From NCBI GenBank assembly GCA_036365455.1, contig JAWQUS010000002.1:8556001-8620000 (forward strand): DNA of 64,000 nucleotides. Reading direction: 5' to 3'. A program made the position numbers and the translations under genes. The stretch comes from Macrosoma leucophasiata. Taxonomy: Eukaryota > Arthropoda > Insecta > Lepidoptera > Hedylidae. The notes under the pieces are model-generated. The model saw nothing but the letters and a program-made list of their open reading frames with translations, had not been told where the DNA came from and made no database searches. Below, in pieces: positions 52,100 to 63,848 of this stretch (the stretch's first letter is position 1; every line of letters starts with the position of its first letter).

Positions 52100-53600
52100 T
52101 ATCTACCGTATCAATAATACGGGAGATGGATCCAATATGTATGTGGACGGGGCTCCCTCATTTTAGTTCATGACCTTTATCTTTTGCTCGTGCATCACGC
52201 TAGTGGGCCTCCAAATGCCAAATGCCGCCCCGGGTCCCTGATGATCTTAGTCCACCACTGATGAACGGGAAGCATGGGATTCGAGCAGTAATGCTCAGTT
52301 TAATGACTGTGCTGAATGATGAATTCAGAATTAACAAATGTAAAGGAATGCATGCCTAGTCATCCTAGGGTCCTAGAATATATAGGAGAAGGATGTTGGA
52401 CTTCATTGAGCGCTGGTTCAAGTTTTAGTATTGCAAAAACTAAAACATTAGGTAAGATTTAATAGAATAGAACTAGACTTGGATATGATATGTTCTTAGG
52501 TTTTCGCGAGCTACACTCATTGAAATAATACCTACTATATTACGGATTGATTTTTTAAAAAGTTTAATATACGCGAGATAAATCCATAAAAATAGTGTTA
52601 TTTCAATAGACTTGGGATATTTTTGCGAAGAGCTAAAGTTCACTTCCCTCGTCCATCTGTCTCTCTGGATCCGGTACGCTAGTATGATATATTTTATTCT
52701 CTGACTCTAGTAGGTATAGTTCTATTAACAGTCGGGAAACTCTCCGTTTATTATAAACCAATGAAATATAGCTTTTATTATCAGTGTAATCAAACGACCA
52801 ATTCTTGGAGTAAACCTAAGCAACATTTTAAATAGATACCTATTATATATTTTAAACATTTTATCGATTCATTATCAAATTTTTATTACATTTTAATAGA
52901 AACAAGTACTTTTATTTAAGGTAGTTCTATAAACTCTAATCACGAGATTTTCTTTAACGCGCAAATTTTACGAGCAAACATATTATTAGAACTTGGAAAC
53001 TCGTTTTACTAATTAACGCTAGCTAGAACTTTCTTTACCCTACTTACTTTTTTCGAAATAAGCGCAGGATCTTAAACGTTTTTTTTTGTTTTACTTAACG
53101 AACATGTCATATCTGGTACATAAACGATGTTTAACAAGGGTTTAAATAATAAGTATGTGCTTAATCAAATAAATTCTACCTCGCTTATTCATAAACGTAC
53201 CTCTACATTAGAAACGTTTTAGCTATAGAATGCTTTGTCTTTGTCAGTTGTATTGTCAAATGTGCAGGATAGAAAAAGACAAAGGAAAGATTAGCAACAC
53301 TTTAGCTAAAATACGTTTATGAATAAGGGGGTTAGACTAAAAGAGACAAACATCCTTACCAACCAGTTGTTTGTTATCATTTGTCAAAAGAGATGGTGTA
53401 TTAGATCAAAACAATGGAATAAAGAAAAGAAATCCAAACGAAACAGTCAGGGAAGGCACAACAATAACAAAAAATCGTATAAAATTTTCATGTGGATAAA
53501 AAGTTTACGCACAGAACGTGACTGAATGTCAGATGTGAATCACAATATTATTTATCATTTCAGGAATCTTTTCATGCCTAAGCAAAAATACAGTAAATCT
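52100..53600. other. AT-rich sequence, one inverted pair, otherwise nothing recognised
   Basis: At 53180-53330 the words CTTATTCATAAACGTACCTC and ATACGTTTATGAATAAGGGG are inverted relatives around TTTTAGCTATAGAATGCTTT; the same words occur at 42850-42990, so this is a short foldback repeat with two copies. Confidence 0.45.
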
Positions 53601-53607
53601 TACTTAC

Positions 53608-53666
53608 TTATATTTTTTGTATCCCTTCGCAATGGCTCTTCACTGGTTATAACGGACGTATTCCAT
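53608..53666 (-). CDS. Candidate small exon, function unknown
   Basis: 59 nt between CTATTTGCAG and ATAA|GTAAGT. In the linking phase it reads WNTSVITSEEPLRRDTKNI. Alternatively it begins ATGGAATACGTC and stops after eight codons. No family resemblance. Confidence 0.2.
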
Positions 53667-53694
53667 CTGCAAATAGAAAAATGAAGTTAATAAT

Positions 53695-53835
53695 AAACGT
53701 AACTTTGCGCCTGTATTCCCAAAGGAGATAGGTACTTATGCATACAGTCAAGCATGCAAACAAGCCAGATTCGCTAGTTACGTTTTGTCTCATGTAATAG
53801 GTGGCGATCCTATTGACATTTCCGGAAACATTCCA
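53695..53835 (-). repeat. Family B repeat, diverged
   Basis: GCGCCTGTATTCCCAAAGGA through GCTAGTTACGTTTTGTC to ATTGACATTTCCGG, followed by a tRNA-like scrap. Confidence 0.55.
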
Positions 53836-54552
53836 AACTCTGAGGGTGGTACCCGGGGATCGAACCCAGCTGATCAGCGTAGCAGTAGTAACCTACTAAA
53901 TTTTAGCATTTTATAGGTGCCTACTATCATTATGTTCGCTACACCCTTAGAGATTAGAGATAGGCATGACTTTGCAGTTCGATTTATTAGTGCCATTGCA
54001 ATGTTAGATATGTATATTTATATTTACATGGAAATATCCGAATTCGAAATTGTACCTACTCTAACTCTTAGTGCTGATATGATACGTGTTTATTACTGTA
54101 CGAATGTATCTCCATAATAAATACCTTACGAGTTAGGAAGAGAGTAGGTAAACAGAGAACAAAATATATCTCGGTCCTCTTTATAAAAAATATTCTTAAA
54201 AGACTGTTCAATTTAGTAAATGTAATCGTAAATCTACACCGACTACAGTTAAATAATTGGAATATACCTATTGATTACACAAAGCTTAATCTAGGTATAC
54301 CTAATTTATAATTAATATAAGTTGTGAGTGTGTGTTTGCAGTTCAGTGAAATCCTCTGAACATTACTAAATCTTATGTTTTTAATTTAATTTTGTGTATT
54401 TTTTTGTTTTGCTATGACATGTATCCGAGTTAGTTAGTGTAATTGGACTTGTTGTCCGTTCTAGTTAACTATAAATAAATAAATAAATAAATAAAATAAA
54501 TAATGTGATAAGAATTATCGCATTATAAAATATTCAAACAGCTACTTTTTAT

Positions 54553-54655
54553 TATGTATGTACGTTTGTATTTATCTTGACGTCAAGTCCCTTACGAGGT
54601 AGACAGAGAGCGTGGAGAGGTAGAGATGCCGGTCCTGACACACCTCCCTTCAACA
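54553..54655 (-). mobile_element. RTE-like LINE 3' end, diverged
   Basis: ATGTATGTACGTTTGTATTT ATCTTGACGTCAAG and GATGCCGGTCCTGACACACC follow the LINE tail with many substitutions; an older insertion than the others. Confidence 0.65.
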
Positions 54656-54799
54656 TTCATCATGTATACTACTAGCTACATTGTAAAGCAGGTTGTTTTT
54701 AGTATAATGTAATGTGAATAAGAATACCAGTAAAATTGTGCCCTTCACTTTACTCATAAATAGAATACAACTACATAAAACTATTGAAAAGATTATTAC

Positions 54800-54863
54800 C
54801 TCATTGGTAGAGAAATATTTTTTTCGCATATGCATATTGTGTAATATTCTTTCTTCCCAAAAC
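54800..54863 (-). CDS. Candidate small exon, function unknown
   Basis: 64 nt between TTTTTATTGCAG and TGAG|GTAATA. Open in two frames: FWEERILHNMHMRKKYFSTN or GKKEYYTICICEKNISLPM; the second links by phase to the neighbours. No family resemblance. Confidence 0.2.
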
Positions 54864-55261
54864 CTGCAATAAAAATACATTGTCTAAGTATTCATAGCGT
54901 CATTCATACGTTAAAATAAAGTTATAGTCGTAACAGCGGATTCTGTACACTCCGAACCAAATCTGGAAGTGTGAAGAGGAGTCCGACGGACATAATTATT
55001 GGGCGGATTCGCTCCGCCGTACCGAATCCGGTCGTGTGTAGCAAGAACGGATTTGGTCAGTGTGTTACTACTTTAAGAGTCACGATGTAAAAAAATGTAA
55101 ATAAGCCAAAAAAAATGCCACGTGAATGGACACACGGTAGGACCTTTAAAGGACACACCGCAGCGCGGAAAAAGTTGAGTGTTTGTTATCGTTAGTTTAT
55201 TTGTGTAAATAAAACCAAAATTGAATCGATGACTGTATAACAGTTACATTTTTATATGTTA

Positions 55262-55510
55262 CTAGCTGACCCGGCAAACTTCGTATTGCCTCAGAATGAA
55301 ATAATGTGTCACGGGTATGATATATACGGACTACTTGTATGGGAAAATGTAATTGTGTTTTTTACTACTCCTCTTCTATTTCTTCATATTTTCTCAACTT
55401 TTAAACCTTCCCGACTTCCAAAAATCATTTAAAACCAAAATTTGCCAAATCGGTCCGGTGTTCTCGAGTTTACGTGAGACTAACGAACAACGATTGATTT
55501 ATATATATAT
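55262..55510 (-). mobile_element. Non-autonomous Helitron, about 249 bp
   Basis: 3' end GAAGTTTGCCGGGTCAGCTAG before T on the minus strand; the same family is at 62555. The 5' end abuts the next Helitron. Confidence 0.65.
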
Positions 55511-55512
55511 TA

Positions 55513-56305
55513 CTAGCTGTGCCCGCGACTTCGTCCACGTGAGAAAAAATATGATTGTTCAGTATCTACCCGGATGAAGTCGTGGGCGCAGCTAGTATAA
55601 AAGTAGCCTAAGTTACTCCTTATTACATCAGCTATCTGCCAGTGAAAGTCCCGTCAAAATCGGAGACACTCAAATTCTATTTATTTGAATGTAGGTATGT
55701 ATGTATGGTTGTATGGAGATAAAATTAGCCCAAGTTACTCCTTATTACATCAGCTACCTACCCGTGGAAGTCCCGTCAAAGTCGGATACACTCCAATTCT
55801 ACTTATTTGTATGTAGGTATGTAGGTATGTAGCATCCCTACATACATTCATACCTACATACAAATAAGGGGATAAAAGTTCCGTCAAACTCGGTCCAGCC
55901 GTTCCCAAGATTAGCCCCGCCAAACAGACAGACAGACAGACAAAAATTGTAAAAAGTGTTGTTTTGGTATATGTACCGAGTATACGTAGGTACATATGCG
56001 TTTTGTAAAAAGCGGTTATTTTAATGTTACAAACAGACACTCCAAATTTATTTTTTATATAGATTTATTATGGAAGGTACAAAAGATCTAAAAATTCTGT
56101 GAAAATTTTAAGCGTCTACTTGCTACCGTTATTATCGAGCAAAAAATATACGAAAAAAAAACACGTTTATTGTATGCCCCCTTGGACCCCTTAACATTTT
56201 CATTTTCCTATTTTTAGTAATTAGTTTTTATAGCGGTAACCGAAATACATAATTTATGAAAATGTTAGATTTCTAGCTATCACTATTTATGAGATACAGC
56301 CTGGT

Positions 56306-56336
<31 letters not shown>

Positions 56337-56720
56337 AGACAGAGAGACAGGGAGACAGCGGAGGATTAGTAATCCGTAGGGTCCGTTTTTACCTTTTAGG
56401 TACGAAACCCCCTAAAAGATAGAACTTAAGATACAGAATAGCTTAAAAATATTCGATATGATTCTTTAAATTGACATAACTTTTTTATATCTGAACCGAT
56501 TCACATGAAACATACACTAAATGTTAAGTGAGAAAAAACGGCTTATTCGAGTGAAAACAGCAAATCGAATAAGCCGTTTCTGAAATTAGGGTGCACAAAC
56601 ACACAGACAAACAGACATTTTTTCGGGATAAAAAGTACCCAGTGTTGTGCGCCAAAGGTTAAAGTATAATCATACCAAGTTTCATTGTAATCGGACCGGT
56701 AGTTTTTATGTGATGCTTGA

Positions 56721-56757
<37 letters not shown>

Positions 56758-56875
56758 AAAAATCCAATCACATATTTGTGTTCGGTATCGATCTAGTAAC
56801 ATCCCCTGGTATTTATTTTTTCAATAATTTTAATGTATAGAATTCACACTTCTACAGTTTTATTATAAGTATAGA
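55513..56875 (-). mobile_element. Non-autonomous Helitron (family D), 1363 bp
   Basis: Minus-strand start TCTATACTTATAATAAAACT after A, end GTCGCGGGCACAGCTAG before T. The closest complete partner of 16863-18195, in opposite orientation; contains GACAGACGGACGG and ACAGACAGACAG tracts. Confidence 0.8.
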
Positions 56876-56879
56876 TTAG

Positions 56880-58300
56880 CAGCCTAAGAGAGAATGTACT
56901 GATCCTAAGAGCGATCCTTCGTAAAAAAAACATTTTAACACACCCCCATTTACCCTAATACCAAACGATAGGCAAAAGTGTCTTACAAATATTGAATGGA
57001 ACCCAAGTCCTTTATTTAATTCATATCCACTTCCACAGTTGTACTCCATTGCTACCAGCTGTGAGCAAGATCATCTCACTACTTTCATGACTTCACATTA
57101 TTTGTTATTAGACCAGGACTGGACAAATTAAGTAGGGTCAGGCCAATTATTAGTAATAATCACCACACGGCGCGCCCCTTTCTTAATAGCCTTCCCGACT
57201 TCGAAAACAATAGGAGTTTATTGCTTCTAGAGTTCGAACAAACACGTTTCTGTCTGTGGCCATAAAAGTAATGATGCGTCTGCCACGATTTAGAAGACAA
57301 ATTATTGTCTTTAGCTTGCTTAAAGTTATGTAAGTGTACATGGTTTATAGTTTAATAAACATGAATACTTTTTTGTTTAAAGAGACTGGTAAATAATGTT
57401 TTATTGCTTGAAAAGTATAGGTACCTATTCGATGATAAGATATTTTTTGAATTTAGAATTTTCTTCGATGACTCTAAATTTATTAACATAAATACCTACT
57501 CTTCAATTCGAAAAGCTAGCTTTAATGAATAGAGAGCCTCACATAAAACCATATAAATAAATAATAACCACAGAATCTACTAAATATTTATTGAATATAA
57601 AATAAAATAAATTATACAACATTTTACAATAACTTAAATTAAAAATTGACATAAAATTAATTAAATTACATAATGTATTATACAATATAAAAAAGAATTA
57701 AAAAACAATGAACAACATTACATATTCTACTAAATAGATTTGCAATGAGCTGAATGGTAAAAAACATTATATTAAAATTATTAAATAACGTACAGCATTG
57801 CGAGCTTTCTTCCTATCAATATAAAAATATTTCACAAACATTACTATTTTATTTACACATATGAATAAATGCATTATAAATAAATCAATTTCAAAAGTAA
57901 CTGTTATTTCAGTGCAGTTTAAACAGCGATAACATCAAATATATACATACATAGTTTATGTACATTGTAGGTTTATCCGATGTAAAATTACAATATATTT
58001 CAAACTGGGCGGCGGAAAACCTATATCAATGGCCGCCCTAGCCAAATTGTTTGGGGTGTTCGCCAAATTGATTGCTTTGTGAATGAATGTTGACATTAAC
58101 GTTTAAAAATATATATTTATTTTGAACTATTGACGGCCCCCCAGTTTGCTAGCACAAAATCTAAAACCTACTAGCTGCTTTTCGCGAATTTTTTCCTGCG
58201 TACATTAACATTTACCTACTACAAAAAATAAGCTGCGAACATTCCCAGGATTAAATTTCATTTAATTGTTTTAGCAATTGTAGTTATAAAATAACTACTA
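56880..58300. other. AT-rich sequence without recognised features
   Basis: Very AT-rich from 57540 to 57960. No gene or repeat that I can name. Confidence 0.4.
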
Positions 58301-58307
58301 GGAACAG

Positions 58308-58732
58308 TATAAAATAACTACGAGATGAGATCTTTGCGCAAGATCTGCGGTGTATCACTCACCGATCGCGTTCGTAATGAAGATGTAAGAAAGAGACTTT
58401 GTGTGAATGATAGTATCGGTGTAAAAATGAAAAAAGGCATGCTCCGATGGTTCGGGCATATAGAAAGAATGTCGAATGAGCGAATGACTAAACAGATATA
58501 CAATGCGAATGTGGATGGTTGCAGAGGCCCAGGAAGACCAAGGCTGACCTACCATGACCAAATAGGTCGAATTCTGTCTGATGGTGGGGTCAAAAGTCTT
58601 AGGAATCGGCGTGCATGTATGAAGAGAATGATGAAGGTAGACGAGGCACGAGAGGTTTGTCTGAACCGGGATGTCTGGCGCTCTACACTCTCTGCCTACC
58701 CCGTTAGGGACCTGGCGTGAAGATACATACAT
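58308..58732 (+). mobile_element. RTE-like LINE, 5'-truncated 425-bp copy
   Basis: An open 131-codon frame (58325-58720) from MRSLRKICGVSLTDRVRNED to YPVRDLA, ending in ATACATACAT. ACTAGGAACAG on both sides (58297-58307, 58733-58743) is the target duplication; the first 14 bases after it (TATAAAATAACTAC) are filler copied from the flank. Confidence 0.9.
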
Positions 58733-59049
58733 ACTAGGAACAGACTAGGAGGCATAGTTCTGTTACTTTCGCATTTATTATTATGGAATGTATTAATATG
58801 AATTAGTATGAATGCAAATAAATGACTATGACTATGACTATGAATAGTATAGAATTCACCTGGTGGTGACGGTGGTACCTACTCATAATAATATTAACAA
58901 TGATTTCCTTGCATGCACTTTAATTCTGCTTCGTAACATAACTAACCACAATCTAACATCTTTATTCCGAACAAAACCAACATCTTATTTCTTGTTAAAA
59001 AAAAAAATTATGTTGGTATAATAAATAGTAGGTTAATAACCATAGCGAT

Positions 59050-59212
59050 ATTTTTTTTTTTTTTTTTTATGTAATGGAAGTGGTAAACAAGCATGCAGTT
59101 CACATTGATGTTAAGTGATGACTGCAGCCTATAGACACCCACACAAAGACCAAGGTCAAAATGCAGATGCGTTACCACTCCTGAGGCCTAAGGTCTTATG
59201 CCTCTGTGCCGG
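59050..59212 (-). repeat. Family A SINE-like repeat, head missing
   Basis: From the T-tract to CTCTGTGCCGG, then unrelated sequence. Confidence 0.75.
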
Positions 59213-61120
59213 ATATCAACCAAATGTAATTTTCTACCAGCACTTGAATAAAATGTGTTAGTGATACTAGACTGCTTTTTATCGATGAGATAATACGGAA
59301 TACGCAAATGTCCATGTATCGAACCCGTGAAATTGGGACATCACGACATAAAACAGGGGTCATCAAATTTTGACATAAAGGGAATGATCTCCACAAGCGG
59401 CTTTTATTTCACTCGACCGTTTCAATTTCAATTAAATTTTGCGCAAATTGAATCGAAACGGATCGGGAACGTTCACAACCAAGTGTTTGACAAATAGTCT
59501 GCTCCAATTTATTCCCATCTCACATAATGAGATACGTTCGAAACGAATGCGGTTCAAATAAAACCTTTAATTTTCACTTTGCCGCGTAATTTAGCGATCG
59601 TGGAGTGGATGCTTCACGGTGACGTATTCGTGATCACTTTAACAACGTAAGCACGCAATTACGGTAGAAAGCGAAGTTTTCGCGATCACTTAAAATGCGA
59701 AAATATTGTCGCATCCATTTTGGATTGTTACCACAAAGTGTTCTAGATCTCAGCCGAATGAATTCCGATGTTTCATGGTTGTGGAAAGTGTGGCATCAGG
59801 TGGAAGTACAGTTACAATAACCTTCGATAATAGAACGTAGATAGGTACCTATTTGTACTTACTTAAACTGTTTGTGTAAATTAATTATTCCTTAAATAAT
59901 TCACTATTTGAAACCTCTCCCAATAACATACACTCACCAATCGGTGGTAACAGAGACGGGCATAGTAGGTATTCCAGGTTCAAAAAATTCGAAATATTTT
60001 TTTTCCGATTTACAAGGAACCCTATTTCGCCATAATTATGCGTCCATCAGTCCGCAGCTTAGCTTGTACACTTATACCGAAGTTAAAATAAAACAATCAC
60101 AGCTATGTAATAGGCTTTACAAGTGATAGTCGATGAACTTTGAAAATGTAAGTACTGAAAAACGGAACCCTACACTGTGCATGGCCCGACACGCACTTAA
60201 CCGGTTTCTTTAAAATCTTTTGGTAATGGTAAGTAAACAATGGTACTTAAGACGAAACTTCGTATCTAAAAGTTTCGATTAAGCTGATTCCGCTTCGGTT
60301 ATAATAACAGAACACGATTAGGAGACATGATTAATGAAACTACGATGAAAATTACAGCTCGAAAAATAATCAGAAAAAAAAACAATGAATAAAATAAAAT
60401 CAAGACATAATCAAGAATCGTAAATTTGAATACGTAACACGTACCTAATTCAGTATGGAGAGAAATAATTCATCATAATGTACGGAACGAAACGAAAACA
60501 AGAATACGGGAATACGGGAGTAGAAAATCAATTCTCATTACGTGTTTTGCTTTTCTTGCGATAAAGGGAACAAAATCCGCAATTGACCGTAGATTTCATT
60601 CTCCGAAAATGAGGTTGCCGAGCTCCGGCGAGCTTTTGACTCATCAAATACCTATCACTGCCTTATAATATTCTATCGATTGACTCTTTGCTCACATATT
60701 TTTCTTTGTGCAATGATAGTTGAGTTAATTTGACTTTCTACTAACAACTAAAATAAAGCGATATCAAGTTTACTTTGAAACTTTTCGATTCTATTTATTT
60801 AGGTAAGGGCTAGATTTACAGGTAATAATATTGTCATAATTTTCTGTTTGCTTGATAGACTAATATTGTATAAGCAAATCAGACTAATGATTTCCATTTT
60901 ATGATTAAATTATCTATAATAATATAATCTAATATAATCTTTATTTGGAATCAAAAACAGAAAGGCGATACATTAAAAAGAGAAAAGATGATACCAGCCA
61001 AAGAAGTAGTATAGTATACTGTGTCGCAGATATCAATGTCCTATTCTTATATTATAACGTTATTTTACATATATTATAATCTTAGGTATATCAATTATTG
61101 TAGGCTGAGTAGTAAACATA
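59213..61120. other. AT-rich sequence with one family F-like scrap
   Basis: At 60000-60215 CAAGGAACCCTATTTCGCC and CACGCACTTAACCGGTTTCT are words of a common lepidopteran repeat. The rest shows nothing. Confidence 0.4.
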
Positions 61121-61121
61121 A

Positions 61122-61260
61122 TCTACTAATATTATTTCTTAATGCGAAAGTTTTGGGAGGTGAATAGATTGATGTTTATTGCTCTTTCACGACAAAACTG
61201 CTGAACGGATAAAACAAGAAAAATGTTTTCATGTTCTGGTTGATTGTTTCGAGTGTTTGT
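61122..61260 (+). mobile_element. Helitron 5' fragment
   Basis: TCTACTAATATTATTTC start after A, with GACAAAACTGCTGAACGGAT. The 3' end is missing. Confidence 0.45.
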
Positions 61261-61344
61261 AAATGGTGTATGTGCGAGTGGTAAGTTTTTTAAAATTGTA
61301 TAATAATAATAATAAGTTGGTTTTATCAATAAATAAGTTAAATA

Positions 61345-61693
61345 ATAGTAATAATGGCAACCCATTATATGTTCCACTGCTGGGCACGAGTCTCTCCCCT
61401 TTTTGGGGGGAGGCCTGGAGCTTATGTCTCCACGCTGCTCCAATGCGGATTGGAGGAGGTGGGTGGGTTAGTGGCCAAACCGCTGTCGGATGTTTTCAAA
61501 CCATAAGGCCTCCGACAAGGTTTAACGACTGCTATCTATCGATATCACCCGGGACCGACGGCTTAACATGCCCTCCGAAGCACTGAAACCCGCTTTTAAT
61601 TTGCCACTAGCGGTCACCCATCACACTACCCGACCGCGCCCGTAGTGCTTAACCGAGTAGATCGCTTATGATCTACACCAGCTGCCGGGCCAT
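61345..61693 (-). repeat. 5S-rRNA-like SINE, copy 2
   Basis: Reverse copy: ATAATGGCAACCCATTAT at the tail and CGGTCACCCATCACACTACC CGACCGCGCCCG in the 5S-like head. Confidence 0.7.
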
Positions 61694-61744
61694 GCGCGCT
61701 TCCTTTTCCGCTGTGAAGTCATTAAACTAACTACATTTGTAAAC

Positions 61745-61880
61745 GTAATGGCACCTGCATTCCGTGCGTGTAGGCAGAGGTAAATGAATGCGTTGAAACC
61801 TACATGCAGATATTCATGGTTCACCATTTTTTATTTATATCGATGGCGAACCTATTGACTTCTCCGGGAATATGTCTACA
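61745..61880 (-). repeat. Family B repeat, diverged
   Basis: CCTGCATTCCGTGCGTGTAG GCAGAGG to CTATTGACTTCTCCGGG. Confidence 0.5.
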
Positions 61881-61883
61881 TAT

Positions 61884-62150
61884 TTTACTTGTGGTAGAGC
61901 TCCAGCCACGTAGCTCGCGGACAGAGGCATAACTGTATTACCTTATCTACTTGCCGCTAAATGGTAGTGTTTAGCACTATCGTAATCCGATCAGGTGGTA
62001 ATTTAAATCCTGTAATTTCCGGCACAGAGGTATAACACCTTAGGCCTCAAGAGTGGAGAGAGTGAGACTCAGAGAACGTCTATATACTGTAGTCATCACA
62101 TAACATCAATGTGAACTGCATACTTGCTTACCACTTCCAGTACATAAAAA
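61884..62150 (+). repeat. Family A SINE-like repeat
   Basis: Sense copy with A-tail, diverged in the middle. Confidence 0.75.
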
Positions 62151-62245
62151 ATACCTTCATTGCTATTAGGATTTTATCATTTTCTTTAAGTCCTACCCTT
62201 GGGGTATTTGTGTCAAACAAGCATTATCAAATCACTTATACTGGT

Positions 62246-62371
62246 GTGGTGGTAGAGTTCCAGTGTAGGAGCTCGAGGGCGTAGGCACCACCGCATTACC
62301 TAATCCATCTGCCGTCGGTAATGTGGTGGTGCCTACGCCCGCAAGCTCTGTCACTGGAGCTCTACCACCAA
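62246..62371. repeat. Head-to-head pair of family A heads
   Basis: GTGGTGGTAGAGTTCCAGTG on the left and CACTGGAGCTCTACCACCA on the right meet near 62316, making a 126-bp imperfect palindrome. A second hairpin (GTAGCAGGCCACTG, mirrored) follows at 62416-62460. Confidence 0.7.
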
Positions 62372-62554
62372 TCAAATGTTAATATACTTTTATCTCTCGC
62401 TCCCGACTCAGTGTAATGGTAGCAGGCCACTGTTCACCGTAGCAGTGGCCTGCTACCACTATACTACTACGTTATCTACATAAAATATTAGATACTAAAA
62501 TCACTAACTAAACTAAACTGGCTATAATGACATATTCAACTAATTTATTTACCA

Positions 62555-62815
62555 CTAGCTGACCCGGCAAACTTCGTATTGCCTCACAATGAAATAATGT
62601 GTCAAAGGTTGGATAGATACGGACTATTTGTATAGGAAAATGAAATAAAATGTAGAGATTCCCGTGAGAATGAGTGATTTTCCCGCAGTAAAAAGTAACC
62701 TAAATGTTGGCCAGGCTTAGTATCTATACACCACAAAAAGTTTCATTCGAATCCGTCCAGTATCTTCGGAGATTAGCCTGGACAAAGGGACAAACAGACA
62801 GACTTAAAATTTAAA
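62555..62815 (-). mobile_element. Non-autonomous Helitron
   Basis: 3' end CAGCTAG before T on the minus strand; GGCAAACTTCGTATTGCCTC shared with 55262. The 5' boundary is uncertain. Confidence 0.6.
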
Positions 62816-63396
62816 AATCATTGAAAAGTGTTCTAATACTATTTTAACATCGCCCCCAATTGGTTTTTCGTAAATATATACAATGTACAGACACGCGGAT
62901 TTTAACAGTCATGCAACATTTTGAGCGAGATATATAATAGAATGAGTAGAGATCTGATTACATCCTACCCAAAAAGGTGTACAAAGTTGTGAGTCTTGGC
63001 AACGTATTTTACCTTAAATGTTTTTGGCAGAATTTCATTTCGTTTTTCCAGGTATTTATCCGTAACAAATGCAGGAATACAGAACTGTAATTCCTTTTAT
63101 GGAGATTGGAGGGTAAAAGTTTCTGATGTCTTATTTTGTTTGTCGTTTATGTGAATCGAAAGCCTGATCAAAACTGGGACGGTTAAAAATAAATTTATTG
63201 GAAGTATTCGGCGGGATCTCTCGCTGACTGCATCAATAGTTAATACAGACACAGACAGACCGCGCAGAGGACATAGGACTATTGTAATGGAAGTAAATTA
63301 CCTTAATGTTAGTGAACGTTAGAGCATCTTACTAATATTATAAATGCGAAAGTCTGTGAGTGTGGATGACGGTTACTCTTTTACTAAAAAAATATA

Positions 63397-63556
63397 CTAG
63401 TGGACCCGGCTGACCTCATCCTATCTGCCTACAGTGCCATTTATCAAATTTTAAATCTCTGGCATCTGAACGCATTGTAACACATACACCGAATTTCATC
63501 AAAATTAGTCTATCCATTTTCAAGTTCATACGAAACTAACGCACAGCAACGGCAGA
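63397..63556 (-). mobile_element. Non-autonomous Helitron, 160 bp
   Basis: Start TCTGCCGTTGCTGTGCG after A and end GGGTCCACTAG before T (3'-most base at 63397). A 5' Helitron start of another copy lies just to the left at 63327. Confidence 0.55.
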
Positions 63557-63804
63557 TAGTTAAAATCGGAGTAAGCAGGTTGAGATTATTTGCCTAACGA
63601 ATATAAGTAGCTACTTAATTATATACGAATGAATAACCCAGAGAGGTCTACAGAATAAACAAAATTCCTACAAAAACAAACGATGCTTTGCAAAGGTAAT
63701 ATGGCGTTATGCTTGATTCCTCAATTAGCATATTACACGTCTCACATGTGCCCAATATTTAGGCCTCGATTATGCACGAGCGGGAATAAATCAAAGGCAC
63801 TCAC

Positions 63805-63848
63805 CATCCCTCGTCCCACTCCCGTAGCTCTTCAGGGCTTCCCGACAT
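63805..63848 (-). CDS. Candidate 44-nt exon, function unknown
   Basis: Very good borders: GTTTCTCCACAG before and GATG|GTGAGTGCC after. Open as MSGSPEELREWDEG or as CREALKSYGSGTRDG. The GC content is much higher than the surroundings, which supports an exon. It may belong to the Dscam-like gene or to another minus-strand gene. Confidence 0.3.
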
